Shown here one piece after another: positions 35,733-43,888 of a stretch of DNA of 64,000 nucleotides. The position numbers and the translations under genes were made by a program. Numbering within the stretch: position 1 is the first letter of the stretch; the number at the start of each line of letters is the position of its first letter. The stretch is from JBCCFW01 sp039029535 (GTDB lineage: Bacteria; Acidobacteriota; JBCCFW01). Location of the stretch: the NCBI GenBank assembly GCA_039029535.1, contig JBCCFW010000009.1, forward strand, positions 34,460 through 98,459, in the 5' to 3' direction. The notes beneath the pieces are model-generated. The model did not search any database. It was not told the DNA's origin and was given only the letters and a program-made list of their open reading frames with translations.

Positions 35733-38505
35733 GTCACTGGACGGACGGAGCGATCTCTTCAGTCTCGGCGTGGTGCTGTCCGAGTGCCTGACCGCGCGGC
35801 AGACGCCGGTCGACGACCGCACCGAGGCTCGCTTCGCACGGGGGCAGCAGGCGGAGGTCGACTGGTCGCAGCTCGAGGACGCGCCGCCCTCGGGGCTGCG
35901 GCGAGTCATCGACGCCTGCCTTCAGGTCGACCGGGAGAACCGACCGGCGACGGCAGCGGAGGTGGGGCAGGCTCTTCGTGTCGAGCTGAGCCGGATCGAG
36001 AGGGAAGAGGAAGCGGAGATCGTTCGGCGTCGTCACTTCCTCCCGACGGAGTCGGGCTCCTTCGTCGGTCGAGACGCGGAGCTCGAAGAGCTGGTCGCCC
36101 GTCTTCAAGGGGAAGCGCGATTGGTCACGCTTCACGGGCCGGGCGGGATCGGCAAGACACGGCTGGTCCTTCGCCACGCGTGGAGCCGTCTCGAGACCTA
36201 CCCTGGTGGTGCGTGGTTTTGCGATCTCTCGGAGGCACGCGACCTGGACGGTCTCCTCTCATCGGTGGTTCGAGCGCTCGACGTCCCGCTCGGTGGAGGC
36301 GACGTCATCGAGCAGCTCGGGCACGCCATCGCCGGTCGCGGTGATTGCCTCATCGTGCTCGACAACTTCGAGCAAGTCGCCGAGCACGCGCGGGCGACGG
36401 TGGGGAGCTGGCTGCAGCGCGCGGAGGAGGCCCGGTTCGTCGTGACCAGCCGAGTGCTGCTCGACCTTCCGGCGCAGGACGTCCTGCACCTGAAGCCACT
36501 GGAGCTGGAAGGTGCCGCGACCGAGCTCTTCGGGCGGCGGGCTCGGGCCCGCAAGCAGGGATTCGTCATCACCGACGAGAACCGCGAGCACGTGCACGAG
36601 GTCGTGCGTCTGCTCGACGGCCTGCCGCTCGCCATCGAGCTCGCGGCAGCCCGCATCAGCGTTCTCACGCCCAGGAGGATCGTGGAGCGCATGACCGATC
36701 GTTTCCAGCTCCTCGCTGGTGCGTCTGCCTCCACCGATCGTCAGGCGACGCTGAAGGCCGCGATCGACTGGTCCTGGGACCTGCTCGAGCCGTGGGCGCG
36801 GGCGGCGCTCGCTCAGCTCTCCGTCTTCGAGGGCGGCTTCACCCTCGAGGCGGCGGAGGCCGTGTTGGATCTCTCGGCTTGGAAGGAGGCTCCCTGGCCC
36901 CTGGACACGGTTCAGGTGCTCGTCGACCAGAGCCTGCTCAACACCTGGACGCCGCAGCAGGTCGGAACGACCGATGCGAGTGACGAGCCCCACTTCAGTC
37001 TCTTGGTGAGCATCCGTGACTACGCTTCGGAAAAGCTCCGCACGGAAGGGGCCGTTCCCGATGGCGAGAGCGGTGACGAGGCCGAGCGGTCGGCGCTGGT
37101 TCGTCACGGCGAGCACTTCGCGCGCTTCGGGGCTGACGACGCCATCGAGTCGCTCTCGGTCCACGGTGGCGTGGAGCGACGGCGCGTGCTGGGGCGGGCG
37201 TTGGAGAACCTCGTGTCGGCTTGCCGACGCGCGGTGGCGCGCGGCGATGCGGCGACGGCCGTCGCGACGCTCGTGGCGACCTGGGAGGTCTTGCAGCTCA
37301 GCGGGCCTGCGGAGCTGGGGCGTGCTCTCGGATCGGAAGTGCTCGCGCTCGACGGTCTGACGGATGGCGAGCGTGCTCGCGTGCTCTTCGTCTCAGGCAG
37401 TGCGCAGCATCAGCTCGGTCGGCCCGAGGCGGAGACCTCTCTCGAGCAGGCGTTGCTCCTGGCTCGAGGGGAAGACGACCGACGACTCGAAGCGTCCGTC
37501 CTCGACCGGATGGCGAGCCTGAGCTCGCACCGCGGGGATCTCGACTCGGCGGTCCAGCAGCACGAGCAGGCGCTGGTGACCGCCGTCGAGACTGGCTGGC
37601 GTCGCTTCGAGGGCGTCGTGCTCGGAAATCTCGGTAACGCGAGACGGAGAGAGGGGCTCGTCGAGAGCGCGCGTGAGTTGCAGGAGCGGGCCCTCACGAT
37701 TCACCGCGAGCTGGGCGACCGTCGTCACGAGGGAGCGTCGCTCGGACAGCTCGCGATCGTGGCCTGGCAGCTCGGACGGGTGGGTGAGGCTCGCACCCTG
37801 TTCGAGCAAGCGCTGTCCATCCATCGTGAGGTCGGTGACCGGGCCGGCGAAGGGGACGTCCTCTGCAACCTGGGCAGCCTGTGCCGTGACGAGGGGCATC
37901 ACGAGGTGGGACGCGAGTTCTACGAGGAGTCCCTGGCCATCCATCGCGAGGTCGGCCGACGCAAGCAAGAGGGGATCGTCCTCGGTCACCTGGGGATCGT
38001 GCATGACCTCGACGGTCGGGTGGACGAGGCGCTGGCGTGTTACGAGGCGGGGCTGTCCATCTATCGTGAGGTGGACGATCGACGAAATGAAGGACACGTC
38101 CTCGCCAACCTGGGAAGCCTGCACGCGGATCGAGGACAGGTGGCCGAGGCGCAGGCCCTGCACGAGCAGGCGCTGGCGCTGCATCGTGAAGTTGGCGACC
38201 GTCTCGGCGAGGGGATCGCGCTCGCCAACCTCGGCAGCGTTCAAGCCGAGCAAGGACGCTTCGACGAGGCGTGGCCTGCTTTCGATGCCGGTGAGAGCCT
38301 GTTGCGCGAGTTGCAGCATCCCCTTCAGCTCGGGCTGCTCCTGGCCGCGCGGGGGCATGCGGCGCTTGCCTCGGGAGACGAGAGCGCCGCGAGAGCCCGT
38401 CTTGCCGAAGCCGAGGAGCTGGCGTCGCAGGTTGGTGCCGGCGCCGACTCCGAGCTCGGGCGTCGGCTGGCCGTGCTTCGGTCGTCCCTGGACGGCGGCA
38501 GATGA
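35596..38505 (+). CDS. Kinase-STAND-TPR paralogue 3, remainder (downstream of a 1-bp frameshift)
   Basis: This frame is uninterrupted for 969 codons; homology starts before the first ATG, with HRDLKPAN encoded near 35571. It holds the kinase DFG, PEQ and C-lobe, the STAND ATPase (Walker A GPGGIGKT, Walker B LIVLDN, VTSR and GLPLAIELAAAR), the winged-helix segment (AIDWSWDLLEPWARAALAQ), and about eight TPRs with the GNLGNARRREG/HREVGDR pattern. The intact length argues for a very recent frameshift or a sequence error rather than an old pseudogene. If the frame is restored, the whole protein is about 1136 residues. Unlike paralogues 1 and 2 it is on the plus strand, 24 bp after the epimerase-like gene. 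Confidence 0.8.
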   Translation: MQLLPSGVVKVLDFGLAHVWRGPGAEQEVGLAGTPAYMSPEQASCESLDGRSDLFSLGVVLSECLTARQTPVDDRTEARFARGQQAEVDWSQLEDAPPSGLRRVIDACLQVDRENRPATAAEVGQALRVELSRIEREEEAEIVRRRHFLPTESGSFVGRDAELEELVARLQGEARLVTLHGPGGIGKTRLVLRHAWSRLETYPGGAWFCDLSEARDLDGLLSSVVRALDVPLGGGDVIEQLGHAIAGRGDCLIVLDNFEQVAEHARATVGSWLQRAEEARFVVTSRVLLDLPAQDVLHLKPLELEGAATELFGRRARARKQGFVITDENREHVHEVVRLLDGLPLAIELAAARISVLTPRRIVERMTDRFQLLAGASASTDRQATLKAAIDWSWDLLEPWARAALAQLSVFEGGFTLEAAEAVLDLSAWKEAPWPLDTVQVLVDQSLLNTWTPQQVGTTDASDEPHFSLLVSIRDYASEKLRTEGAVPDGESGDEAERSALVRHGEHFARFGADDAIESLSVHGGVERRRVLGRALENLVSACRRAVARGDAATAVATLVATWEVLQLSGPAELGRALGSEVLALDGLTDGERARVLFVSGSAQHQLGRPEAETSLEQALLLARGEDDRRLEASVLDRMASLSSHRGDLDSAVQQHEQALVTAVETGWRRFEGVVLGNLGNARRREGLVESARELQERALTIHRELGDRRHEGASLGQLAIVAWQLGRVGEARTLFEQALSIHREVGDRAGEGDVLCNLGSLCRDEGHHEVGREFYEESLAIHREVGRRKQEGIVLGHLGIVHDLDGRVDEALACYEAGLSIYREVDDRRNEGHVLANLGSLHADRGQVAEAQALHEQALALHREVGDRLGEGIALANLGSVQAEQGRFDEAWPAFDAGESLLRELQHPLQLGLLLAARGHAALASGDESAARARLAEAEELASQVGAGADSELGRRLAVLRSSLDGGR

Positions 38506-38544
38506 GGAGATGAGAGCCACGAGGCCGTAGCGGTAGGTCGTCTT

Positions 38545-40329
38545 CTAGCCTCGAGCTCGTGGCAAGGTCGCGAGCTGATCGGCGAGCAGGCTGAGCAGGC
38601 GTCGTTCGGTGCGGTTGTAGAACAGCCCACTGCGACGCGGGCCGACGAACAAGGTCCCGCAACGAGCCTTGCCATGGCCGAGCCGGGTGGCGAGAACCGG
38701 GCCGTCATCGGTGCGCACGACGACGGTCGCATGCTCGGCCAGTGGCTCCGCGACCGCGTCGACGATGGCCGCGTCGGCGTCGTCACCAGCGAGAGCGTGA
38801 CCCGAGCCGTCACGGACGCAGCAGGGGGTGCAGCCGAGGCGGCTCTTCAGGGTGTCGACGGCTCGGTCGGCACCATCGCGGAGATCCTCGGCGTCACCGA
38901 GGTCGTCACCGATGGTCGTCACGAGCTCGGCGAAGCCCACCGTGTCGGGGAAGAAGCGTCGGGAGATGGCCGAATCGACACCCGACTTGACGAGGGCCAC
39001 GAGACCGGCCGCCACGAGCGTCGCGATGAGCGTTCCTGCCCACCCCTCCCCGAGAAGGCCGCGGGGCAGGAGGCGATCGATCGCGAGATTCACGAGGGGC
39101 CAGGCGAGCACCAGCAGGACCGCGAGCACGCCGAACACGGCGGAGCGACTGCGAAGTCGGGAGACCTCCCAGAGGCCACGACCCTGGATGGCCATGAGGA
39201 AGCCGATGAAGGGCAGGTAGGGGCCCAGGATGAGTGCCAGGCTCGCGCTCACGACGACGACCGGGCTGGACGTGACCTGCACGCTGAACACCGAGAGAAC
39301 GCCCAGCCAAGCGAAGAACGTCAAGCCGAGACCGAACGCCACGAAGCCGGCTTGAAGGCCGAGGAAGACGAGCCGGTACTGCTGGTGGAGCTCGCTGGTC
39401 AGGTTCATGTCTCGGGGGCTCGCGGCCCGAGCGATGCGGAGGGAGAGCGTGACGACGTGAATCGCGAAGAAGGGGACGAGGAGCAACTCGAGTGACTTGA
39501 AGACGCTGAGGAGGGCGGCCAGCACGGCCAGGCTCAAGGTGAGCCATTCGAAGCGATGGCGTGGCACGCGCTCGGGGTCTCGGGTCGGGAACCAGGACAA
39601 CACCTGGCGGAAGCTCTCGCCGAGCAGCAACACGGCCAGGCAGACGAGGGGCACGATCTCGACGCCGACCACTCGATCTCCGAGAGCCGAGCGCCAAGGG
39701 TCGAGCCACCTTGCCAGTCCTTCACGAACGGGTGAGCCCAAGGTCGTCAGCAGGGCCGCCACGGCGATCGTCAGCCACGAGGCGGCGGGGCCCGCCACCG
39801 ACTCGGAACGCCAGGCATGCACGCCGAGCCAGAGCAGCCCGACCAGTCCGAGCCAGCGCGCGATGATGAGACCCCACTGAAGCCTCGACGGCGTTCGCTG
39901 CACGGGCGCGACCCCGACCGTCACGCGGCGAGAGTCCGGACCGCGGAGGACGGTCACCTCATGCGTTCCAGCGCCCCGTGGCCACGCGTCGGGGCCCGGC
40001 GTGCCGGACAGGCCGGAGAGCGCGACGATGACGTCGCAACGCTCGAGCGGAACGCCTGATTCCACCCTGGTCACGTGTCGTGCCCGGAGCGGTGCATCCT
40101 GGGGAGAGAGGGGGCAACCGCCGGGTGCTCGGCTACGGGACTGGAACGGCGTGCCTCGTCCCTGCAACCTGGTCAGGCTTTCCAGGGACAGGTTGACGGT
40201 GGCTGCAGCCCCGATGACCGAGAGAAGGAGGAGCGAGGTCCATCGCAGTGCTCGGCTGCTGGCAGGGGCCTGACGAGGCGAGCGGATGTCGAGGACAGGC
40301 TCGCTGACCTTGCTCTGCTCGCGGGCCAA
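38545..40329 (-). CDS. Multi-pass membrane sensor with C-terminal GAF-like domain (no output domain seen)
   Basis: This protein has 594 residues from the TTG at 40329, with AGGGAG 5 nt upstream. The order is: one transmembrane helix at about 28-47; an extracytoplasmic segment that looks PDZ-like (RVESGVPLERCDVIVALSGLSG, THEVTVLRG); then about eight to ten helices at 150-450; and a cytoplasmic GAF-like domain at about 465-594 (FAELVTTIGDDLGDAEDLRDG, GTLFVGPRRSG, NRTERRLLSLLADQLATL). Sensor histidine kinases of similar build continue into HisKA and HATPase domains, but here the protein ends after the GAF domain. It may act through a separate partner. It is convergent with paralogue 3 of the kinase-STAND family. 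Confidence 0.75.
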   Translation of the reverse strand: MAREQSKVSEPVLDIRSPRQAPASSRALRWTSLLLLSVIGAAATVNLSLESLTRLQGRGTPFQSRSRAPGGCPLSPQDAPLRARHVTRVESGVPLERCDVIVALSGLSGTPGPDAWPRGAGTHEVTVLRGPDSRRVTVGVAPVQRTPSRLQWGLIIARWLGLVGLLWLGVHAWRSESVAGPAASWLTIAVAALLTTLGSPVREGLARWLDPWRSALGDRVVGVEIVPLVCLAVLLLGESFRQVLSWFPTRDPERVPRHRFEWLTLSLAVLAALLSVFKSLELLLVPFFAIHVVTLSLRIARAASPRDMNLTSELHQQYRLVFLGLQAGFVAFGLGLTFFAWLGVLSVFSVQVTSSPVVVVSASLALILGPYLPFIGFLMAIQGRGLWEVSRLRSRSAVFGVLAVLLVLAWPLVNLAIDRLLPRGLLGEGWAGTLIATLVAAGLVALVKSGVDSAISRRFFPDTVGFAELVTTIGDDLGDAEDLRDGADRAVDTLKSRLGCTPCCVRDGSGHALAGDDADAAIVDAVAEPLAEHATVVVRTDDGPVLATRLGHGKARCGTLFVGPRRSGLFYNRTERRLLSLLADQLATLPRARG

Positions 40330-40640
40330 GGCTCCCTCGCGTCTCGGAGATGGGGCTGCGTCAGGCGGGGGCGGGCATCGACGAGCCGCGATGGTAGCAC
40401 CGCGCGAGGCCCGGCTCTTGGCTCCGACTTGGAGCTCCTTGTTCTGCGACGAGAACGAGTCCGCATGCTTGACGGCACGATGCCCAGTGCTACGCTCTGC
40501 TCATGAAGGTCTGAAGTGAACCGCGTGCCTCCGCCCCGAGCCCTGCTCACCGCCTGAGGCCGCGGAGAGAGACGACTCCATCCCCGCCGTGAGCGCATCT
40601 TCCTGCGCCGCTCCGGCCCGTCTTCCTCCTCCACTTCCTA
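40330..40640. other. Intergenic region with a sigma70-like promoter candidate
   Basis: On the plus strand TTGACG (40469-40474) and TACGCT (40491-40496) are separated by 16 bp, a plausible housekeeping promoter reading toward the MITE-like element and the RNA ligase gene. Tiny ORFs follow (ATG at 40503 with 3 codons, and GTG-led ones) that I do not consider genes. Nothing else is recognised here. Confidence 0.35.
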
Positions 40641-40817
40641 GCCCGGACCATTCATGAGTCTTCTGCTGCGTGACCGGATCTGCTGTCTGCGAAGGGCGTA
40701 CTCGCCTCTTGGTCCTCAACGCACTGTCAAGTGCGCTTCCGGTCCTCGTGGCTACGTTCACCCTTCTCGGCTAGCATCTCCGGCCACTCGCGACGAACAC
40801 TCATGAATGGTCCGGGC
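40641..40817 (+). mobile_element. MITE-like element, copy 1 (177 bp, 19-bp perfect terminal inverted repeats)
   Basis: The element begins with GCCCGGACCATTCATGAGT at 40641-40659 and ends with its exact reverse complement at 40799-40817. A second copy in opposite orientation lies at 63785-63997; shared segments are roughly 90% identical by eye. There is no transposase gene and no obvious target-site duplication (left flank CTTCCTA, right flank GCCAGAG). Internal features include a short hairpin, GCACT-GTCA-AGTGC. The right end lies 17 bp before the ATG of the RNA ligase gene. I call it a non-autonomous transposon-like repeat; the autonomous parent is not in the window. Confidence 0.8.
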
Positions 40818-40833
40818 GCCAGAGAGCACCTTC

Positions 40834-41451
40834 ATGAAGACCTATCCTTCGATAGGCCGCGCCGTGCGTGGCCGCAAGACGACCCACCGTCTCCACCTCT
40901 TCGACAAGCTCGACGGCAGCAACCTCCGCTTCGAGTGGAGCCGCCGTGACGGCTGGACCCGCTTCGGCACCCGTCGGCAGGTCATCGACACCGACGATCC
41001 CGTCTTTGGCTCCGCCATGGGCTTGTTCGCCGAGACCCTCGCCGAGCCGATCGCCCGCGTGGCAACGGACCAGGGCTGGGAGGCGCTGATCGCCTACGGC
41101 GAGTATTGGGGGCCCGGCAGCCTCGGCGGCCAACACGTGGCCGACGAGCCCAAGCGCATCACCCTGTTCGACGTCGCGCCGCATCGCCGAGGCTTCGTCG
41201 GTCCGGAGCGCTTTCTCGAGCTCTTCGGCGACCTGGACGTTCCTGGCCATCTCGGCGAGCACGACTGGGACGATGAGCTGGTCGCGCGCGTGCGGGCTGG
41301 CGAGCTCGACGGCATCACCCACGAGGGTGTCGTCGGCAAGGCCGGCGACGGCCACCGGATCGTCATGGCCAAGGCCAAGACCCAGGTCTGGGTCGACGCG
41401 ATCCTCGCGCGCTACGGTGAGGAGGAGGGGAGGCGCCTGGTGACGAGTTGA
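40834..41451 (+). CDS. Minimal RNA ligase (nucleotidyltransferase family)
   Basis: This 205-residue protein has the ATG at 40834. All covalent nucleotidyltransferase motifs are visible: motif I KLDGS at 25-29 (Lys25 would carry AMP), motif III-like YGEYWGPGS, motif IV ITHEGVVGK and motif V MAKAKTQVW. This is the core adenylylation domain alone; T4 Rnl1 and Rnl2 are about 330-375 residues and have extra domains. The enzyme should seal or adenylylate RNA ends. There is no polynucleotide kinase, RtcB or toxin nuclease next to it, so its substrate is open (tRNA repair is one possibility). The MITE-like element ends 17 bp upstream and may supply or disturb its promoter. Confidence 0.82.
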   Translation: MKTYPSIGRAVRGRKTTHRLHLFDKLDGSNLRFEWSRRDGWTRFGTRRQVIDTDDPVFGSAMGLFAETLAEPIARVATDQGWEALIAYGEYWGPGSLGGQHVADEPKRITLFDVAPHRRGFVGPERFLELFGDLDVPGHLGEHDWDDELVARVRAGELDGITHEGVVGKAGDGHRIVMAKAKTQVWVDAILARYGEEEGRRLVTS

Positions 41452-41511
41452 GGCGACGCCGGTTCATTCGCGCAACCAGGAGCTGCTCCCGTGTCGTCCA
41501 AGGGGTGAGTG

Positions 41512-41530
41512 GCGGAGAATGACTCTCCGC
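41512..41530 (+). other. Hairpin between the RNA ligase and DUF6249-like genes
   Basis: GCGGAGA-(ATGAC)-TCTCCGC is a perfect 7-bp stem 13 bp before the ATG at 41544 and 61 bp after the ligase stop. It could end the ligase transcript or sit in the leader of the sigma-factor operon and mask its ribosome site. There is no T-run. Confidence 0.4.
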
Positions 41531-41543
41531 TCGGGAGAACGGC

Positions 41544-41960
41544 ATGGTCGGCGGTGTCTGCGTCTACGGGGTGATCGTCCTGGTCGGAATGGTGCTCTGG
41601 GGCGCCCTGCTCATCCAGCGTGGCCGGGAGCGGGGGACCGCGCGGCTGAGACGGCGGGAGATGCTCCACGAGGAGCGGCTCGCCGCCATCGAGAAGGACC
41701 TGCCGCCGCCGGAGTCCCTGGACGATGCGGCTGAGTGGGTCTCGCACGAGCTGGAGCAGCTGCGCGCGCGCTGGCTCATGCGGGCCACCCTCGGCTTCGG
41801 GCTGCTCTCCTCGACGGCCGGCGTCGGCATGCTGATCGCCTTCTACTTCGCACCCGATCGCAGCTTCCGCGCGATCTGGACGCTGGGCTTCATTCCGTTG
41901 CTCGCCGGCATCGGTGTCCTGCTCTTCTGGGGCTTCATGGCCGAGCACGAGGAGTCGTGA
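41544..41960 (+). CDS. Small membrane protein, DUF6249-like, in an ECF sigma operon
   Basis: This 138-residue protein has an N-terminal membrane helix at about 6-24, an acidic amphipathic middle (EERLAAIEKDLPPPESLDDA), and two more helices at about 80-101 and 110-130. The layout, with a charged MLHEERLAAIEKG-like stretch after the first helix, matches small DUF6249-type proteins commonly found beside ECF sigma genes. The sigma gene starts 7 bp after its stop codon, so the three genes 41544-42941 form an operon. It may help place or tune the anti-sigma factor in the membrane (inference). Confidence 0.75.
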   Translation: MVGGVCVYGVIVLVGMVLWGALLIQRGRERGTARLRRREMLHEERLAAIEKDLPPPESLDDAAEWVSHELEQLRARWLMRATLGFGLLSSTAGVGMLIAFYFAPDRSFRAIWTLGFIPLLAGIGVLLFWGFMAEHEES

Positions 41961-41967
41961 GACGCCC

Positions 41968-42522
41968 GTGGAGGAGCTGCGTTCCGATGACGAGCTGGTC
42001 GAGGCCCATCGAGGCGACGGTGATCCGGCGGCCTTCGAGACGCTCGTGCTGCGTCATCGTGAAGCCGCCCTGCGGGTCGTCCTGGCGACTCTCGGACCCG
42101 AGGATCGAGCCGACGCCGAGGACGTCGTCCAGCAGGCTTTCCTGCGGGCTCACGACCGTATCGGGAGCTTTCGGGGCACGGCGAGCTTCCGAACGTGGTT
42201 GCATCGCATCGCGCGCAACCTGGCGCTGGATCACGGCCGTGTTCAGCGTCGTCGTCGACGCTTGCTCGAGCGCGAGACGGAGCGGGTGCCGGGCGACGCC
42301 GAAGTCGCCCTGCCGGACGAGCGCACGAGTGGCGTCCGCCAGGCGCTCCTCGAGGTCCCCGAGCCGCAGCGTACGGCCTTGCGGCTCCACTACTGGTTGG
42401 GGCTCTCGGTCGCGGAGATCGCGGAGAGCTTCGGCGTGCGTGAGGGCACGGCGAAGTCCTGGCTCCATCGCGGTCGCGCCCGGTTGCTCCACGTCATGAC
42501 ACGTCGAGGGAAGACGTCGTGA
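41968..42522 (+). CDS. ECF-family RNA polymerase sigma factor
   Basis: This protein has 184 residues from the GTG at 41968 (MEELRSDDELVEAHRGDGD); the frame is open from 41914, but that part overlaps the preceding gene. Region 2 is clear (AFETLVLRHREAALR, DAEDVVQQAFLRAHDRI, FRTWLHRIARNLALDHGR). Region 4 holds the helix-turn-helix (LPEPQ-like turn in EVPEPQRTALRLHYWLGLSV, AEIAESFGVREGTAKSWLHRGR). It overlaps the anti-sigma gene by 4 bp (GTGA), the usual sign of translational coupling. Target promoters unknown. Confidence 0.92.
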   Translation: MEELRSDDELVEAHRGDGDPAAFETLVLRHREAALRVVLATLGPEDRADAEDVVQQAFLRAHDRIGSFRGTASFRTWLHRIARNLALDHGRVQRRRRRLLERETERVPGDAEVALPDERTSGVRQALLEVPEPQRTALRLHYWLGLSVAEIAESFGVREGTAKSWLHRGRARLLHVMTRRGKTS

Positions 42523-42941
42523 GCCTGGGCTGCCACGACTTCGATCGCCTCGAAGCGTCCAGCACTCGAGGAGATGCCGACGAACGATCGGCGTGGCGGG
42601 AGCACCTGGCCTCCTGCGTGAACTGTCGTCGTCATGCCGACTGCGCTCGCCTCTTGCGCGAGAGCTTCCCCGACGCACCGGTCGTGAGCTTCTCCCTTCG
42701 CTTCGACGTGTCGTTGCGCCGGGAGCTCGCGGCGCGGCGCGACCAGCGGCACCTGAGCCAGGGTCGTCGCCGGTTGCTGGCTGGATACGTCGTCGTTTCG
42801 GCCGTCGTGGCGGCGGGGATTCTCGCGCGAGTCGACTGGTCCGGCGTGGGTTGGCTCCCATTGAGCTGTGCGCTGCTCACCGCGATCGCGACCGCGATGC
42901 CGCTCGTCCTGCTCTGGCGATGCCGTCCGTCAATGAGTTGA
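42519..42941 (+). CDS. Membrane anti-sigma factor with zinc-finger (ZAS-type) motif
   Basis: This 140-residue protein starts at a GTG overlapping the sigma stop codon. The N-terminus carries the anti-sigma zinc motif H-x3-C-x2-C (HLASCVNC, with an upstream acidic Cys/His segment, GCHDFDRL). A basic linker leads to two transmembrane helices at about 88-104 and 110-131. The protein should hold the partner ECF sigma at the membrane until a signal releases it. The short extracytoplasmic part suggests that the signal is sensed within the membrane or by the small upstream membrane protein (inference). Confidence 0.85.
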   Translation: MSLGCHDFDRLEASSTRGDADERSAWREHLASCVNCRRHADCARLLRESFPDAPVVSFSLRFDVSLRRELAARRDQRHLSQGRRRLLAGYVVVSAVVAAGILARVDWSGVGWLPLSCALLTAIATAMPLVLLWRCRPSMS

Positions 42942-43028
42942 CCGCGACTCCCGTGCCCAGTCGGGAGGCACGATGTCGCGTGGCCGTGTCTCGAGCTCGT
43001 CCCCGCCGTCGAAGGTGGCCGTCACGGG

Positions 43029-43775
43029 TCAGCCTGCGGGCTTCGCGTACACCGACACGTGGCTCTTGCTCTCGGCGGTGAACGGCGAGCGATCCCACCA
43101 AGCCCATCGCTCACGACGCTCGAGGCCGGCCAGACGTGCCATGAGATCGAGCTCGCTCGGCCAGGCATAGCGCATGGTGTGAGGGCGCATTCGTGTCTGG
43201 CCTTCGCTGATCACGATGCGTTGGAAGTCGATGATCTGACCCACGCGGTCGTGCGTCGCGATCTCGAACCTGGCGGAGTCCATCCGTGCCCAGGAGGCCT
43301 TCATCCTCTGGCCGTCCACGAACTGCGACAGGTCGGGCACGACGGTCTCCACCACGAACACTCCGCCTTCGTTCAGGTGACGGGCGGCGTTCGCGAAGCA
43401 GCGGGCCTGCGCCTCCTGGGTGGTCAGGTTGAAGATCGTGTTGAACACGAGGTAGACGAGGTCGAACGTGCCTTCCGCTCGGGCCTCCGCCATGTCACCG
43501 ATGACCACCGGGATGGCGTCGCCTCCCGGCTTCGCGTGGAGCTTCTCGGCCATCTTGGCCGAGGCCTCGATGCCGTGCACCGCCACGCCTCGCTCGGAGA
43601 GAGGGAGCGCCACGCGCCCGGTGCCGATGGCCAGCTCGAGAGCGCGGCCGCCGCCAGCCAGCTCGGCCAGCCTCTCCGCCGAGTCCTGGGTCTCGGTGGC
43701 CATGGCGTCTCCGTACTGCGCGTCGTAGTCCTCGGCGTTGAGCTCGCCGAAGGACTCCGGTCCATGCCCTTCCAT
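43029..43775 (-). CDS. Class I SAM-dependent methyltransferase
   Basis: This 248-residue protein has GAGGAGG 6-7 nt before the ATG. Motif I of the SAM-binding site is ALELAIGTGRVALPL (GxGxG-like), motif II is VHGIEASAKM with the ribose-binding Glu, and the IGDMAEA segment contacts adenine. An aromatic loop (YLVFNTIFNLTTQE) is typical of the ubiquinone/menaquinone methyltransferase-like group that acts on small molecules. The C-terminal beta strands (TMRYAWPSELDLMARLAGL) form the substrate cap. Substrate unknown. It is a stand-alone gene convergent with the sigma operon. Confidence 0.88.
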   Translation of the reverse strand: MEGHGPESFGELNAEDYDAQYGDAMATETQDSAERLAELAGGGRALELAIGTGRVALPLSERGVAVHGIEASAKMAEKLHAKPGGDAIPVVIGDMAEARAEGTFDLVYLVFNTIFNLTTQEAQARCFANAARHLNEGGVFVVETVVPDLSQFVDGQRMKASWARMDSARFEIATHDRVGQIIDFQRIVISEGQTRMRPHTMRYAWPSELDLMARLAGLERRERWAWWDRSPFTAESKSHVSVYAKPAG

Positions 43776-43888
43776 GGTGGCCTCCTCTTCGTCTCCTCTG
43801 GGGCTGGCCTTGGGGGGCGCCGAGTGGCATCCGTTGCGGGCGCGAGCCTCCGAGAGGACTCCATTCTAGTTCGAGGCGTCCTTGGAGC

